A stretch of DNA of 48,734 nucleotides from contig CANQRF010000013.1 in NCBI GenBank assembly GCA_947626195.1, positions 1 through 48,734 on the forward strand, written 5' to 3'. Position 1 is the first letter of the stretch, and every line of letters begins with the position of its first letter. Below are positions 32,971 to 41,209 of the stretch, in pieces. The notes below the pieces were generated by a model. That model was not told the origin of the DNA. It did not search any database and worked only from the letters and a program-made list of their open reading frames with translations. This DNA comes from an uncultured Eggerthellaceae bacterium. Its GTDB lineage: Bacteria > Actinomycetota > Coriobacteriia > Coriobacteriales > Eggerthellaceae. The position numbers were made by a program, and so were the translations under genes.

Positions 32971-34203
32971 TTATGACAGCGTTGCAGGTGCGGTAAGGTT
33001 GCCGCCGGCTTCGGAGGTCTGGGCACGCAGGCGCGCGACTACCAATGAAATGCAGAAGCACGCCGCCGCGAACAGCAGCAACACGCCGATGCATTGCAGC
33101 GCGGGCATAGCACCTGCCAACGTCGGCGTTGCGCCAACCGTAATCGCCCCTTCAAGCGCCGACGAATACCAATAGCCCGGAAGCCAGTGGGCAACGGCGA
33201 GCACTTCGGGAGACATAAGGGAAAGCGGCACCCACGTTCCTCCCAAGAAGGCGATGACCAATCCGACGATATTGCCCCACGCATTGCAGGCCAGAAGCGA
33301 TGCCCCGCTCTGCCCAAGGATGAGAGCGAACGAGAAGGCGAAGAGGCACAGGGCGAGCATTGCCGCACCGCAAAGAACAACGCCTGCCAGGTCGATCGAA
33401 AAGGCGGCGTCGTGGTACACCGCTATTCCCAAACCGAACGTCCATCCCCATGAAACAAGAGTGATGACCAAACAACCCAAGGCGAGCTGAAGATTGTATC
33501 TCCCTTGGGGAAGCGCCGAAGCGAGATTGCGCCGCCGGACGTCCGGCCTTCCCATAACGCCCAATATATTGCCGACGCACACCACGATGCCCGTGAACAG
33601 CGTATAGATCGACCACCCCAAGAACACCCTGAACTGATCGGCTGCCGACACATCGACAGCGGTGGAAATATAGGAGGCGTCAACGCTGTCTTCGAAATAC
33701 TCCGCCGCCTGTGTGGCAAGGTCGGCAACTGCGTCATGTGGATGCGCAGTCATCAGCGTGCGCACCATGCTGACGTAGCCATCCACCTGCTGATCCATGA
33801 AGATGCCCGCAAGAGAAATGAAGCTGTAAGTGGCATCCATAGCGGGCAATTCTTTCCCATCGCGAACCGCTTGGGCAAACTGCTCTCCGTAACCGGCGGG
33901 AATAACCAGCAGATAGTCAACGGCGCCTTTGGCAATCGCATTTTGCAGGGAGAATTCATCATCTTCCACCGCCACCACATCCCCATGCTCGCCCAAAAAC
34001 GCGGAAACCCCCTCGGAAAGAGCGCTCTTGTCGCGATCGACGACCGCATAGGTCGCCCGGTCGATCTCGAATGCGCCGGTCGTTGGCTCGCTGCTCAAGG
34101 ACGACGCGATGCCGATGCCCATAAAGCTGAGCCCGATGATGTAGATGAGGAAGAAGGTGATGTTGGCCCGCAGAATCTTGAGGATGCACTTAAAGACTGG
34201 CAT
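32971..34203 (-). CDS. ABC-2 type transporter permease
   Basis: The 410-residue integral membrane protein has the ABC-2/YhgE-like layout: one N-terminal membrane helix (NITFFLIYIIGLSFMGIGIA), a large extracytoplasmic domain (about 40-215), then about five helices near the C-terminus (IYTLFTGIVVCVGNILGVMG onward). It overlaps the preceding permease gene by 14 nt and belongs to a three-gene ATPase-permease-permease operon, so the two permeases likely form a heterodimeric exporter. The substrate is unknown; drugs, lipids or peptides are usual for the family. Confidence 0.88.
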   Translation of the reverse strand: MPVFKCILKILRANITFFLIYIIGLSFMGIGIASSLSSEPTTGAFEIDRATYAVVDRDKSALSEGVSAFLGEHGDVVAVEDDEFSLQNAIAKGAVDYLLVIPAGYGEQFAQAVRDGKELPAMDATYSFISLAGIFMDQQVDGYVSMVRTLMTAHPHDAVADLATQAAEYFEDSVDASYISTAVDVSAADQFRVFLGWSIYTLFTGIVVCVGNILGVMGRPDVRRRNLASALPQGRYNLQLALGCLVITLVSWGWTFGLGIAVYHDAAFSIDLAGVVLCGAAMLALCLFAFSFALILGQSGASLLACNAWGNIVGLVIAFLGGTWVPLSLMSPEVLAVAHWLPGYWYSSALEGAITVGATPTLAGAMPALQCIGVLLLFAAACFCISLVVARLRAQTSEAGGNLTAPATLS

Positions 34204-35476
34204 AGCGCCTCCGTTTCAGCGTCTGGGCGGAGAGAAGAAGCAACACCGCGACCATGACGAGCATGATGCCGATATGCTCTGCCCAAGGAAGAAGCGAATC
34301 GAACGATACGATGCTGTAGAACGATTGCGCCACCTGATAAGCGGGATTGAGAATCTGCACGATCGGCGCATGAACGGCCAGATAGTCGGCGAGCTCCATG
34401 CACGGTGTGCCATACAGGCCCGCGAGCAGAGAGGTGGCACAGACAATTCCCGTGATGATTCCGCCGGAAGCGTTAAACGTCGTGGGCGGCAGAGCGGAGA
34501 CGGCGCATCCCAGCGAGAGCCCAAGCAGCGACGACACCCCCACGGTCAGGATGCAGAGCAGGTCGCGGCCACCAAAATCGACCTGCGCGATAAAGCAGAT
34601 GAAGCAATAGGTCACCAAGAGGCATGCCCAGCAAAGCACCCAACAGGCGAGAAGCGTGGCGAGAACGGTCTGCGTGTTGCCCAACGCCCCTTCCGCGCGG
34701 CGCGCTCCCAGCGCTGAGGCGCGCGGATTCAAACGCTTCATGGCCTCCTGGCTTATCAGTCCTCCGAACAATGCCGCCATCCCCATGAGGGCAAAGTAGA
34801 ATCGGGCGGATTCCGACGGCTTGCTATGGGTGAGCTGTACACGCTGTGTGGCTTGGATGGGTTCAAAGAGCTGCTCTTGCACCGCGGGATCGGCCAACAC
34901 CTGCGGATCGTCCTTGACAAGCGATTTCACCATGGTGGCATTCGCCTCATACTGTTCGAGCGCCAGCAACACAATGGAGGCATCAAGGCTGCCAAGCGCC
35001 GATTGAGACGACTCAGGAGGCATCACCTGAAATTGAGGGCTTCCGTCGATCAGCTGAACGTAACCGACATAAGGGCTTTCATCGGCACCTTCCCCGCCGC
35101 TTTTCAAGACGAGCTCTTCCGCCTCTTTGGAATTATCCGCGTAGGTGATGCTGAGAAGCGAGCTGCCATCCGAAGCATTGGTGCCCGCGGCATTGTGATC
35201 TGCGCCATTGCTGGCACCAGCCGAACCTTCCGCGGCATCTTCCCCATCCACGGTGCCAATGGCCTCCAAAAACGTTTGAAAGGCCCTCCCATCTGCGCTT
35301 TCGTCGGGCTGCACCACCACGAGGGGTATGGCCTCGTCATAGGATTCCTCTTGATCGATGGAAGAGAACATGGTCATGAACATGCAGACCAACACAAGGG
35401 GAAACACCAGCGCCCACACCATGACGTCCGAAGATCGCAGAAGAGAGACGAGCGTATAACGGAATGTGCTGAACAT
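34190..35476 (-). CDS. ABC-2 type transporter permease
   Basis: The first permease of the exporter, 428 residues. An N-terminal helix (VWALVFPLVLVCMFMTMF) is followed by an acidic extracytoplasmic domain containing a low-complexity Ala/Gly/Ser/Asn stretch (about 78-105), then several C-terminal helices beginning FYFALMGMAALFGGLIS. It is similar in plan to the next gene but different in sequence. It starts 12 nt after the ATPase gene stop. Partner of 32971-34203. Confidence 0.88.
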   Translation of the reverse strand: MFSTFRYTLVSLLRSSDVMVWALVFPLVLVCMFMTMFSSIDQEESYDEAIPLVVVQPDESADGRAFQTFLEAIGTVDGEDAAEGSAGASNGADHNAAGTNASDGSSLLSITYADNSKEAEELVLKSGGEGADESPYVGYVQLIDGSPQFQVMPPESSQSALGSLDASIVLLALEQYEANATMVKSLVKDDPQVLADPAVQEQLFEPIQATQRVQLTHSKPSESARFYFALMGMAALFGGLISQEAMKRLNPRASALGARRAEGALGNTQTVLATLLACWVLCWACLLVTYCFICFIAQVDFGGRDLLCILTVGVSSLLGLSLGCAVSALPPTTFNASGGIITGIVCATSLLAGLYGTPCMELADYLAVHAPIVQILNPAYQVAQSFYSIVSFDSLLPWAEHIGIMLVMVAVLLLLSAQTLKRRRYASL

Positions 35477-35488
35477 GGCCGTTCGCCC

Positions 35489-36424
35489 CTAATCCCGTAG
35501 CTGACGGCCGGTGATTTCGAGGAACACATCGTTCAACGTGGGCGGCTCTGCCCAAATGCGCCCGGGCGAGATGCGGGCCTTCGCGAGCTCCGCGAGAACG
35601 TCTGCCACATTGTGCTCGCCGTTTTCGCAGGCCACCTCGAGGTGCCCGTCGGCGTAGACCGCCGAGAGCACATGGGGAAGCGCCCGCATCTTGATGAGTG
35701 CCGCCTCAGGAACATCGGCCTCGATGACGATCTTCTCCCCTGCCGCCACCAGCTCTTTCAGCTGCTCATTCGTCCCGCAGGCGAGCGTGCGCCCCTTGTC
35801 CATGATCATGATGCGGGTGCAGATTTCCTCAACTTCCTCCATATAATGGCTCGTGTATATGATGGTCGAGCCCCGCCGGTTCATTTCCTTGATGCCTTGG
35901 AGGATGGAAGCACGGCTCTGTGGATCCACCGCCACCGTCGGCTCGTCGAAGAAGATCAGCTCGGGCTTGTGGGCGATGCCGCAGGCAATGTTGAGCCGCC
36001 GCACCAATCCGCCGGAGAGCTTCTTCGGCCGCATGCCGACCTGCTCTTCAAGCCCCACAAAGGCGATTGCTTCCTCGACAAGAGGCTTGCGCTTTGAGGA
36101 TTCCTTCACGTAGAGACTGCAGAAATAGTCGATGTTCTCGTACACCGTCAGCTCATCGAATACCGCGACATTCTGCGGCACGACGCCGATGCGTCGTTTC
36201 AGGTCGTAGCTCGTCGCTGTCATGGGCCTGCCGAACAGATCGATCTGCCCCTTCTCGTAGGTGAGCAGCTGCAGAATGCAGTTGATGGCGGTTGTCTTCC
36301 CGCTGCCGTTCGGGCCGAGAAGGCCGAACACTTCGCCTTGGTTGATCTCCAAATCGAAGTGGTCGAGCGCCAACACGCTGTCATAGCGCTTCACGAGGTT
36401 CTTTACCGAAACGATCGGAGCCAT
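35489..36424 (-). CDS. ABC transporter ATP-binding protein
   Basis: The cytoplasmic ATPase of the exporter; 311 residues from the ATG at 36424 (AGGAG upstream). The frame continues to 36604 but those residues do not look conserved. Walker A is GPNGSGKTT (37-45), the Q-loop lies in VVPQN, the signature is LSGGLVRR (136-143; the usual form is LSGGMKRR or QRR), Walker B is LIFFDEP (156-162), then TSHYMEE as H-loop. The C-terminal 80 residues match the domain found in ABC-2 exporter ATPases (drug and antibiotic resistance type). It is the first gene of its operon and divergent to a membrane LuxR-type regulator. Confidence 0.93.
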   Translation of the reverse strand: MAPIVSVKNLVKRYDSVLALDHFDLEINQGEVFGLLGPNGSGKTTAINCILQLLTYEKGQIDLFGRPMTATSYDLKRRIGVVPQNVAVFDELTVYENIDYFCSLYVKESSKRKPLVEEAIAFVGLEEQVGMRPKKLSGGLVRRLNIACGIAHKPELIFFDEPTVAVDPQSRASILQGIKEMNRRGSTIIYTSHYMEEVEEICTRIMIMDKGRTLACGTNEQLKELVAAGEKIVIEADVPEAALIKMRALPHVLSAVYADGHLEVACENGEHNVADVLAELAKARISPGRIWAEPPTLNDVFLEITGRQLRD

Positions 36425-36699
36425 TGAGGTCGCTCTCCTATCTGTCGAGTTTTCGCGCTTGCCATCAAGCATGCGGTTGCGTTCCCTTGGCAAACCTTGC
36501 AAACAGGTAGGGCATACACGCGACGCATGCGGGAAACGAACACCAAGCCTTGGCGCTATTTTGGCGCGAAAATGCTCCTTTACAACCATGACTTTTGTCA
36601 TCATCTTGCATAAAGAGCTTCTGAACTGGGAAAACTCCTTGGTGCGCTCTGCGGGCTTTACCTCGGGCGGCGCACGAGTTATCGGTATAATCTCTGAAT

Positions 36700-37422
36700 A
36701 TGATGAGGCTCTCCAACATCGTCGCGATTTACGCCTTCTGCTTGGCGCTGCTCGCCGTCAGCGGGTCCGAGATACTTTCGGTCGTCGGGCTTCTTTTCTC
36801 CATTGTGGCAGTTTGCACAAGCATGGCGCTCAAGCAGCCTTGGCCGCTCATCCCCCAAGGGGCCTTTTATGTGATCGCTCTCGTGTTTCCCCCAGCGATG
36901 TTCTTTCTTCCGCCGATGGCCTATGCCGCCACGTATGATCGAAATTGGGGGCTGCGGCTTGCATGGATCGCCGTATTCGTCGTGGCGCTTTTTGTGCAGC
37001 AACTCAACATGCTTCTCTTAGGAGCTCTTTTTATCATCAGCTTAGCGGCGATACTGTTGGCCATTCGCACGATACACGAGGAGGCCGACCGACGGGGTCT
37101 CATCTTCGCGAACAACACCCTGCGTGAGCATAATCTTGCTTTAGCGAAGGAGCGCGATGAGCTTCTGCGGAAGAACAGCCTTGCCAATGCTCAGGCAAAC
37201 TTCGAGCAAGAGCTGTTCGCCGACCTCTCGCCGCGCGAGCTTGCGATCGTCCGGCTCATCGCCGAAGGGATGGACAACAAGCAGATCGCCTCGGAACTCT
37301 ATCTCTCGGAAGGAACGGTGCGCAATCATGTGAGCGCGATTCTCGCGAAGAAGCAGCTTTCCCACCGCACGCAAATCGCCGTGACCTACTACCGCGGCAC
37401 TCATGGTGCTGAAAGCCCCTGA
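36700..37422 (+). CDS. Membrane-bound LuxR-type transcriptional regulator
   Basis: The 240 residues form about five hydrophobic segments in the first 125 residues, a charged helical stretch (about 125-170, HEEADRRGLIFANN to RDELLRKN), and a C-terminal LuxR/GerE HTH (LSPRELAIVRLIAEGMDNKQ, then ASELYLSEGTVRNHVSAIL). Similar one-component membrane regulators are frequent in Eggerthellaceae-type actinobacteria. It is divergently arranged to the ABC exporter operon, which is its likely target. The start may be either of two adjacent ATG codons. What it senses is unknown. Confidence 0.88.
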   Translation: MMRLSNIVAIYAFCLALLAVSGSEILSVVGLLFSIVAVCTSMALKQPWPLIPQGAFYVIALVFPPAMFFLPPMAYAATYDRNWGLRLAWIAVFVVALFVQQLNMLLLGALFIISLAAILLAIRTIHEEADRRGLIFANNTLREHNLALAKERDELLRKNSLANAQANFEQELFADLSPRELAIVRLIAEGMDNKQIASELYLSEGTVRNHVSAILAKKQLSHRTQIAVTYYRGTHGAESP

Positions 37423-37495
37423 CCTTCCCATGCTGCTTTTACTGACCTTCTTTTCGGTACTCTTTCCAAGCTAGAAAATATGACCGATGATGAAA

Positions 37496-37598
37496 ACGGT
37501 CGGAGCCCCTTTTTGTAAACCGTGGGTTAGGCAACAATCGTTAAAGTCATTAACGAGACGGTAGTTGATTACCACATACAAAGCGAAGGGGGCTCCTG
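37496..37598 (+). ncRNA. Structured IS110 leader, candidate bridge RNA
   Basis: IS110 recombinases of the IS621 type use a bridge RNA transcribed from the left non-coding end. Here that region has GGAGCCCC (37502-37509) pairing with GGGGCTCC (37589-37596) as an outer stem. Inside it are hairpins TCGTTAA-AGTCA-TTAACGA (37538-37556) and GGTA-GTTGAT-TACC (37560-37573). The outer stem would also hide the transposase ribosome-binding site. Structure is seen; bridge function is inferred. Confidence 0.45.
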
Positions 37599-38669
37599 AT
37601 GAAGTATTGTACCAGTATCGGCATCGACACCCACTCAAGGAAAAACGCGATATGCGCGCTATCGGCGGACACGGGGGTCGTCGCAGAAGATGTCCTTTCC
37701 GAGGATCCGGCACAGGTGATCTCCTGGATAAGGCAGCACAGCTTTGCCGAACCCATCTGCTGCGTCTACGAGGCGGGGCCCACCGGGTTTGAGCTCGCCC
37801 GGGCGCTCAACGGCGCCGGGATAAGATGCGTTGTGGCGGCAACGTCGAAGCTTCCCTACCGCACCGACCGCGTGAAAAACGACCGTGTGGACGCCCAGTG
37901 GCTCGCCCGCATGCTGGCTGCGGGATCGGTGAGAGAGGTCTATGTTCCGACCGAGCGCGAGGAGAGCCTGCGAAACCTCTCGAAGCTGCGGGCCGAGACG
38001 GCGTCGGATCTCAGGCGCGCCAAGCAGAGGGTGGCGTCGTTTCTGCTCAAGACGCATACGCGATACACGCTCACCAAGCGCCGCTGGACCAAGGCGTTTT
38101 ACAGATGGGCGGCCTCTTTTGAGTTCGATGAGCCATGCGATACCTTCGCGTTCCGCCAAAAGCTCGAGGCGGTCCTTTATCTGGAAGAAAAGCTTTCCGA
38201 GATAGACGATGAGATACGGAAAGAAGCCAAGGCCTCAAAGGAGCTCGCCCGAACGATCGCCCGCCTAAGCGCCATCCACGGCATCGGCCTTACCACGGCG
38301 TTTTCCCTGGCGGCCGAGGTCTATGACTTCAAAAGGTTCAAGAACGGATCTGCGTTTTCTGCCTACATAGGCCTTGTACCCTCCGAGCGCTCCAGCGGAA
38401 AGAAGACATCAAGGGGCCCTGTCACCAAATGCGGGAACTCGAACCTGCGCCGCCTTCTGATAGAGGCGGTCCACGCCTACGACAGGCCCTATCGCGGCAC
38501 ATGCGATGCCAAGAGGGAAAACGCGAGGGCCGTCAAATGCAGGAAGCGCCTCTACAAAAGAAAGAAGACCCTAGAAGAGCGCGGCCTTGAGAAGAACAAG
38601 GTGTATGCGGCGCTTGCCCGTGAGCTTTGCGAGTGGATCTATTGGATCGCGACGGAAAACGCCGCATAG
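37599..38669 (+). CDS. IS110-family transposase
   Basis: A 356-residue DEDD-type recombinase. The N-terminal RuvC-like part shows GIDTH (D10), YEAGPTG (E58) and NDRVDAQWLA (D95, D98). The middle has a helical region. The C-terminal transposase_20 domain has LSAIHGIGLTTAFSLAAEV and FSAYIGLVPSERSSGKK, with the conserved serine region, followed by GNSNLRRLLIEA. The frame is full-length and intact, so the element may be active. Site AAGGGGG precedes the ATG but can be masked by an upstream inverted repeat. It lies between a LuxR-type regulator and a prepilin peptidase gene. Confidence 0.95.
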   Translation: MKYCTSIGIDTHSRKNAICALSADTGVVAEDVLSEDPAQVISWIRQHSFAEPICCVYEAGPTGFELARALNGAGIRCVVAATSKLPYRTDRVKNDRVDAQWLARMLAAGSVREVYVPTEREESLRNLSKLRAETASDLRRAKQRVASFLLKTHTRYTLTKRRWTKAFYRWAASFEFDEPCDTFAFRQKLEAVLYLEEKLSEIDDEIRKEAKASKELARTIARLSAIHGIGLTTAFSLAAEVYDFKRFKNGSAFSAYIGLVPSERSSGKKTSRGPVTKCGNSNLRRLLIEAVHAYDRPYRGTCDAKRENARAVKCRKRLYKRKKTLEERGLEKNKVYAALARELCEWIYWIATENAA

Positions 38670-39056
38670 GGCGAAGGGGCCGCCTAACCAAGACACATGT
38701 TATCGGCATACACCTCGCCTTCCGCTTCTTCCTTCGATGGCGCTGGGGTGACCCACGAGACAGCTATGCACAGCCCTTTAGGCCGCGTGCGTTTTTAGAA
38801 TCGGATTCATGAAGTGGCGCCTCCCAGCCGAAAGCATCTATATGCGGCAACCAATCCGGAGGTTTCCCCGGAGGCGACACGCGGATATGAGACTGTTCAC
38901 AGTGCTTGACGGATGGTATAACACGTCGTGAAGGGAAAACGGCAGACGATGGCAAGCTCCAACCCATCTTTGGCCGGATGGGTTGGAGCTTTATTTTCTT
39001 ATTGACGCATCATCGGTCATATGAGTTGAGAGAAAACGTTTACCAAACACGCGCGT
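38670..39056. other. Gene-free stretch after the IS element
   Basis: It holds the right end of the IS110 element, a 40-codon plus-strand frame (ATG at 38809, MKWRLPAESI...) without a good start site, a GC-rich short hairpin zone near 38865, and the terminator at 38955-38990. There is no recognised gene. Confidence 0.5.
38955..38995 (+). terminator. Strong plus-strand terminator without a clear gene
   Basis: AGCTCCAACCCATC (38955-38968), an 8-nt loop, GATGGGTTGGAGCT (38977-38990): a perfect 14-bp stem followed by TTATTTTCTTATT. The only plus-strand gene upstream is the transposase, almost 300 nt away, so a short RNA may end here. Confidence 0.8.
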
Positions 39057-39578
39057 TCACGCGCCCAAGAGAAGCACGAGAAAGGCACCGAGTGTGAGCG
39101 CTGGGGCAAAGGGAAGCGTTTGGGGGAAAGACGATAAAGTTTCTTCTATCGCCCGAGGATGAGCGACAACCGATTGCTGTGCAGGCTTCCGCATGACAAG
39201 GCTCGCGATGAAGCTCCAAGCGATTCCCGCCGCACACGCAAGAAGCAATGCTAAGCAGCCGCCCTCCAAGCCAAGGTATAAGCCGATCACGGCGATAAGC
39301 TTCACATCGCCTCCACCGAAGGATTCTCGCTTGCGCAGCCTTTCATAGAGAAGGCACAGCATGAGCACGCCGCCTCCCAGCGCGAGAGCACCGACAATGC
39401 CTTCGGCAAGCACGCCTCTGGCAACTTCCACTCCACAGGCAACACCGGTCAATATCGTGCAGAAGGCCCACCACACGCAAAGTACGGCGACAAGCCCATT
39501 CGGAATAATCCGTTTACGCAGATCAACGAACGAAATCACAAGGAGTATCGAACAAAAGATGGAGTTTCTCAATATCAT
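39057..39578 (-). CDS. Prepilin peptidase (A24 family), short form
   Basis: A 173-residue membrane aspartic protease of the type IV prepilin peptidase/preflagellin family, which removes leader peptides of pilins at the cytoplasmic face. Catalytic aspartates are D19 (SFVDLRKRIIPN) and D91 (FGGGDVKL). About six hydrophobic segments are present. The N-methylating cysteine-rich domain of PilD/GspO is missing, as in CpaA/TadV-type enzymes, so a Tad/Flp pilus role is likely. No pilin or assembly gene is in the window. Confidence 0.9.
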   Translation of the reverse strand: MILRNSIFCSILLVISFVDLRKRIIPNGLVAVLCVWWAFCTILTGVACGVEVARGVLAEGIVGALALGGGVLMLCLLYERLRKRESFGGGDVKLIAVIGLYLGLEGGCLALLLACAAGIAWSFIASLVMRKPAQQSVVAHPRAIEETLSSFPQTLPFAPALTLGAFLVLLLGA

Positions 39579-39665
39579 GCGCCTCGCCCCTTCCCATCAT
39601 GAACCGCAGAAGATTATACTTCGCTTCGACGGATGGGCTGTTAACGCAGACAACTGTTAAGAGAG

Positions 39666-39696
39666 GTCGCTAGCAAACCTAGCGACTTTTCTTTTT
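39666..39696 (+). terminator. Plus-strand terminator upstream of the prepilin peptidase
   Basis: GTCGCTAG (39666-39673), CAAAC loop, CTAGCGAC (39679-39686), then TTTTCTTTTTC. No plus-strand gene precedes it nearby. It may end antisense or read-through transcription, or an unseen small RNA. Confidence 0.75.
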
Positions 39697-39872
39697 CTCC
39701 GGCCAAAACGACGGCATCTCGCTTTCGGCACTCTTTCGGTGCGCTTTCGGCGGCGCCGCTTCGTCACGCCAACCACACGTTTACTGCTCGTCGCCACGAC
39801 AGCAGAGCCCGATCTCGTCGGCTCGTTCTTTTGCGATTGATTTCTCTGAATGCGATGGCGCAGACCGTTCGC

Positions 39873-41207
39873 CTATTCCCCGAACAGCAGGATGCGTTCC
39901 TCTCCGGTGAGCGCAGCGCGTGCTTGGTCCCTCAGCCGATTCACACCCACGAAGAACTGCCTCATCATCGCCACCACCAGATAGCGACCTCTCGGCGTTA
40001 AGGTTAGCTCCTCGTCGTTGTCAGTGGCAAAGGCTCCCGAAGCGCGCAAAAATGCCATCTCTGCCGGCAGTCCCTTTTCTATCGTGCAACCGAAATCGCG
40101 TTTGAAGGCGCGCTTATCAAGGCGCAGACCAAAGAGCTGCATCATCAGGCGATAGCGCATCCGGTCGCGCAGCGAGAACTTCGTCTTACCCATCAGCGAC
40201 ATGCGCCCCGATTCCACGGCCTCGTTGTAATCGTTCGCCGAGAAGGTGTTCACATAGAGGTTTTGTCCCAGATAGGTGATGCCGCCCGAACCGATCGCGG
40301 GATATTCCTCGTAATTCACCACGTACTCGTCAATCATCGGAGCTGCCTGCGTTTCGCCGTCCGACGTTCCGAAGAACACCTCCGGCGGCTTTCTGTTGAA
40401 CGTCCACGCCGAGCCGTAATCGAACAGCGGACGCTCGCCACCGCACAGAAGCTCGGTGATGATCTGGTAGAACCGATACTCGCGATGGTAATCCACCTTG
40501 CCCACCGTGCGCGCAAGCGAGCGACGCACCGACGGGGATGCCATCAGCGGGTAGAACGTCGTCTGCGAGGCGCCGCTTGCCACCACCATCTCGATGTCGT
40601 TGATGAGGATGTCCTCGGTCTGCGCGGGGAAATTGAAGATCATATCCACGTTCATCGAGGTGAAATACGGACTCGCCTCACGCACGCGCTCAAGGATCTC
40701 CTCTCCGCTGCCGTATTTCTCATAGCGATCCATCTGGCGCAACAACCCATCGTCGAAGCTCTGCACACCCACCGACAGACGATCGACGCGCCCTTTGAGC
40801 GCTTCAAGATAAGTGGGTACGAGGTGATTCGGATTCGTCTCGCTCGAAACCTCGCGGATTGAGAACTGCTCCTTCGCCAAATCGATCGTCTCGCACAGCT
40901 CATCGAGCAGGATGGTCGGCGTTCCCCCGCCGATATAGAGGCTCTCGAAATCGTAGCCGAGGTCTTTGAGCATCATCATTTCGCGCCGCAAGTTCGTAAA
41001 ATAACGGCGCGCCTTCTGCTCCTCATAGGGAAAACGGTTGAAGGAGCAATACGGGCACAGCCGTTCACAGAACGGAACATGCGCGTAAAGCATATATGTT
41101 TGATTCGGTTCGGGCCGTGGGAGGAATTTCTCGGTAGTTGGCGTGAGCTTCAAAAACGTATCGGAACAGGTTTCGACCGCCAGCGACAGCATCCGTTCGG
41201 AAAGCAT
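39873..41207 (-). CDS. Coproporphyrinogen III oxidase/HemW-like radical SAM protein
   Basis: A radical SAM protein of 444 residues from the ATG at 41207, which follows a strong site (GGAGGAGTGACG). The cluster motif CERLCPYC gives C47, C51, C54. LYIGGGTPTIL (SAM-binding glycine motif) and LSVGVQSFDDGLLRQM follow, as in HemN/HemW/HutW proteins. The C-terminal 200 residues (YPAIGSGGITYLGQNLYVN onward) contain a HemN-like extension. It starts 2 nt after purD ends, so it is translated from the purA-purD side of the operon. HemN activity, heme trafficking (HemW) or heme degradation (HutW type) cannot be told apart from the sequence. Confidence 0.85.
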   Translation of the reverse strand: MLSERMLSLAVETCSDTFLKLTPTTEKFLPRPEPNQTYMLYAHVPFCERLCPYCSFNRFPYEEQKARRYFTNLRREMMMLKDLGYDFESLYIGGGTPTILLDELCETIDLAKEQFSIREVSSETNPNHLVPTYLEALKGRVDRLSVGVQSFDDGLLRQMDRYEKYGSGEEILERVREASPYFTSMNVDMIFNFPAQTEDILINDIEMVVASGASQTTFYPLMASPSVRRSLARTVGKVDYHREYRFYQIITELLCGGERPLFDYGSAWTFNRKPPEVFFGTSDGETQAAPMIDEYVVNYEEYPAIGSGGITYLGQNLYVNTFSANDYNEAVESGRMSLMGKTKFSLRDRMRYRLMMQLFGLRLDKRAFKRDFGCTIEKGLPAEMAFLRASGAFATDNDEELTLTPRGRYLVVAMMRQFFVGVNRLRDQARAALTGEERILLFGE

Positions 41208-41209
41208 CG

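Larger units (their letters stand above)
37480..38700 (+). mobile_element. IS110-family insertion sequence (ends approximate)
   Basis: The element is defined by its transposase. IS110 elements lack long terminal inverted repeats, so both ends are estimates. On the left, structured non-coding DNA starts near 37490. On the right, GCCTAACC at 38683-38690 mirrors GGTTAGGC at 37525-37532 and may mark subterminal sequence. No target duplication could be recognised. Confidence 0.7.

Noticed and set aside
36425-36604. N-terminal extension of the ABC ATPase
   Set aside because: The extra residues precede the conserved ABC start, do not resemble the family, and the ATG at 36424 has a proper site.
38800-38940. 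Riboswitch (for example c-di-AMP type) downstream of the IS element
   Set aside because: The conserved core could not be matched by eye, and there is no downstream plus-strand gene for it to control.
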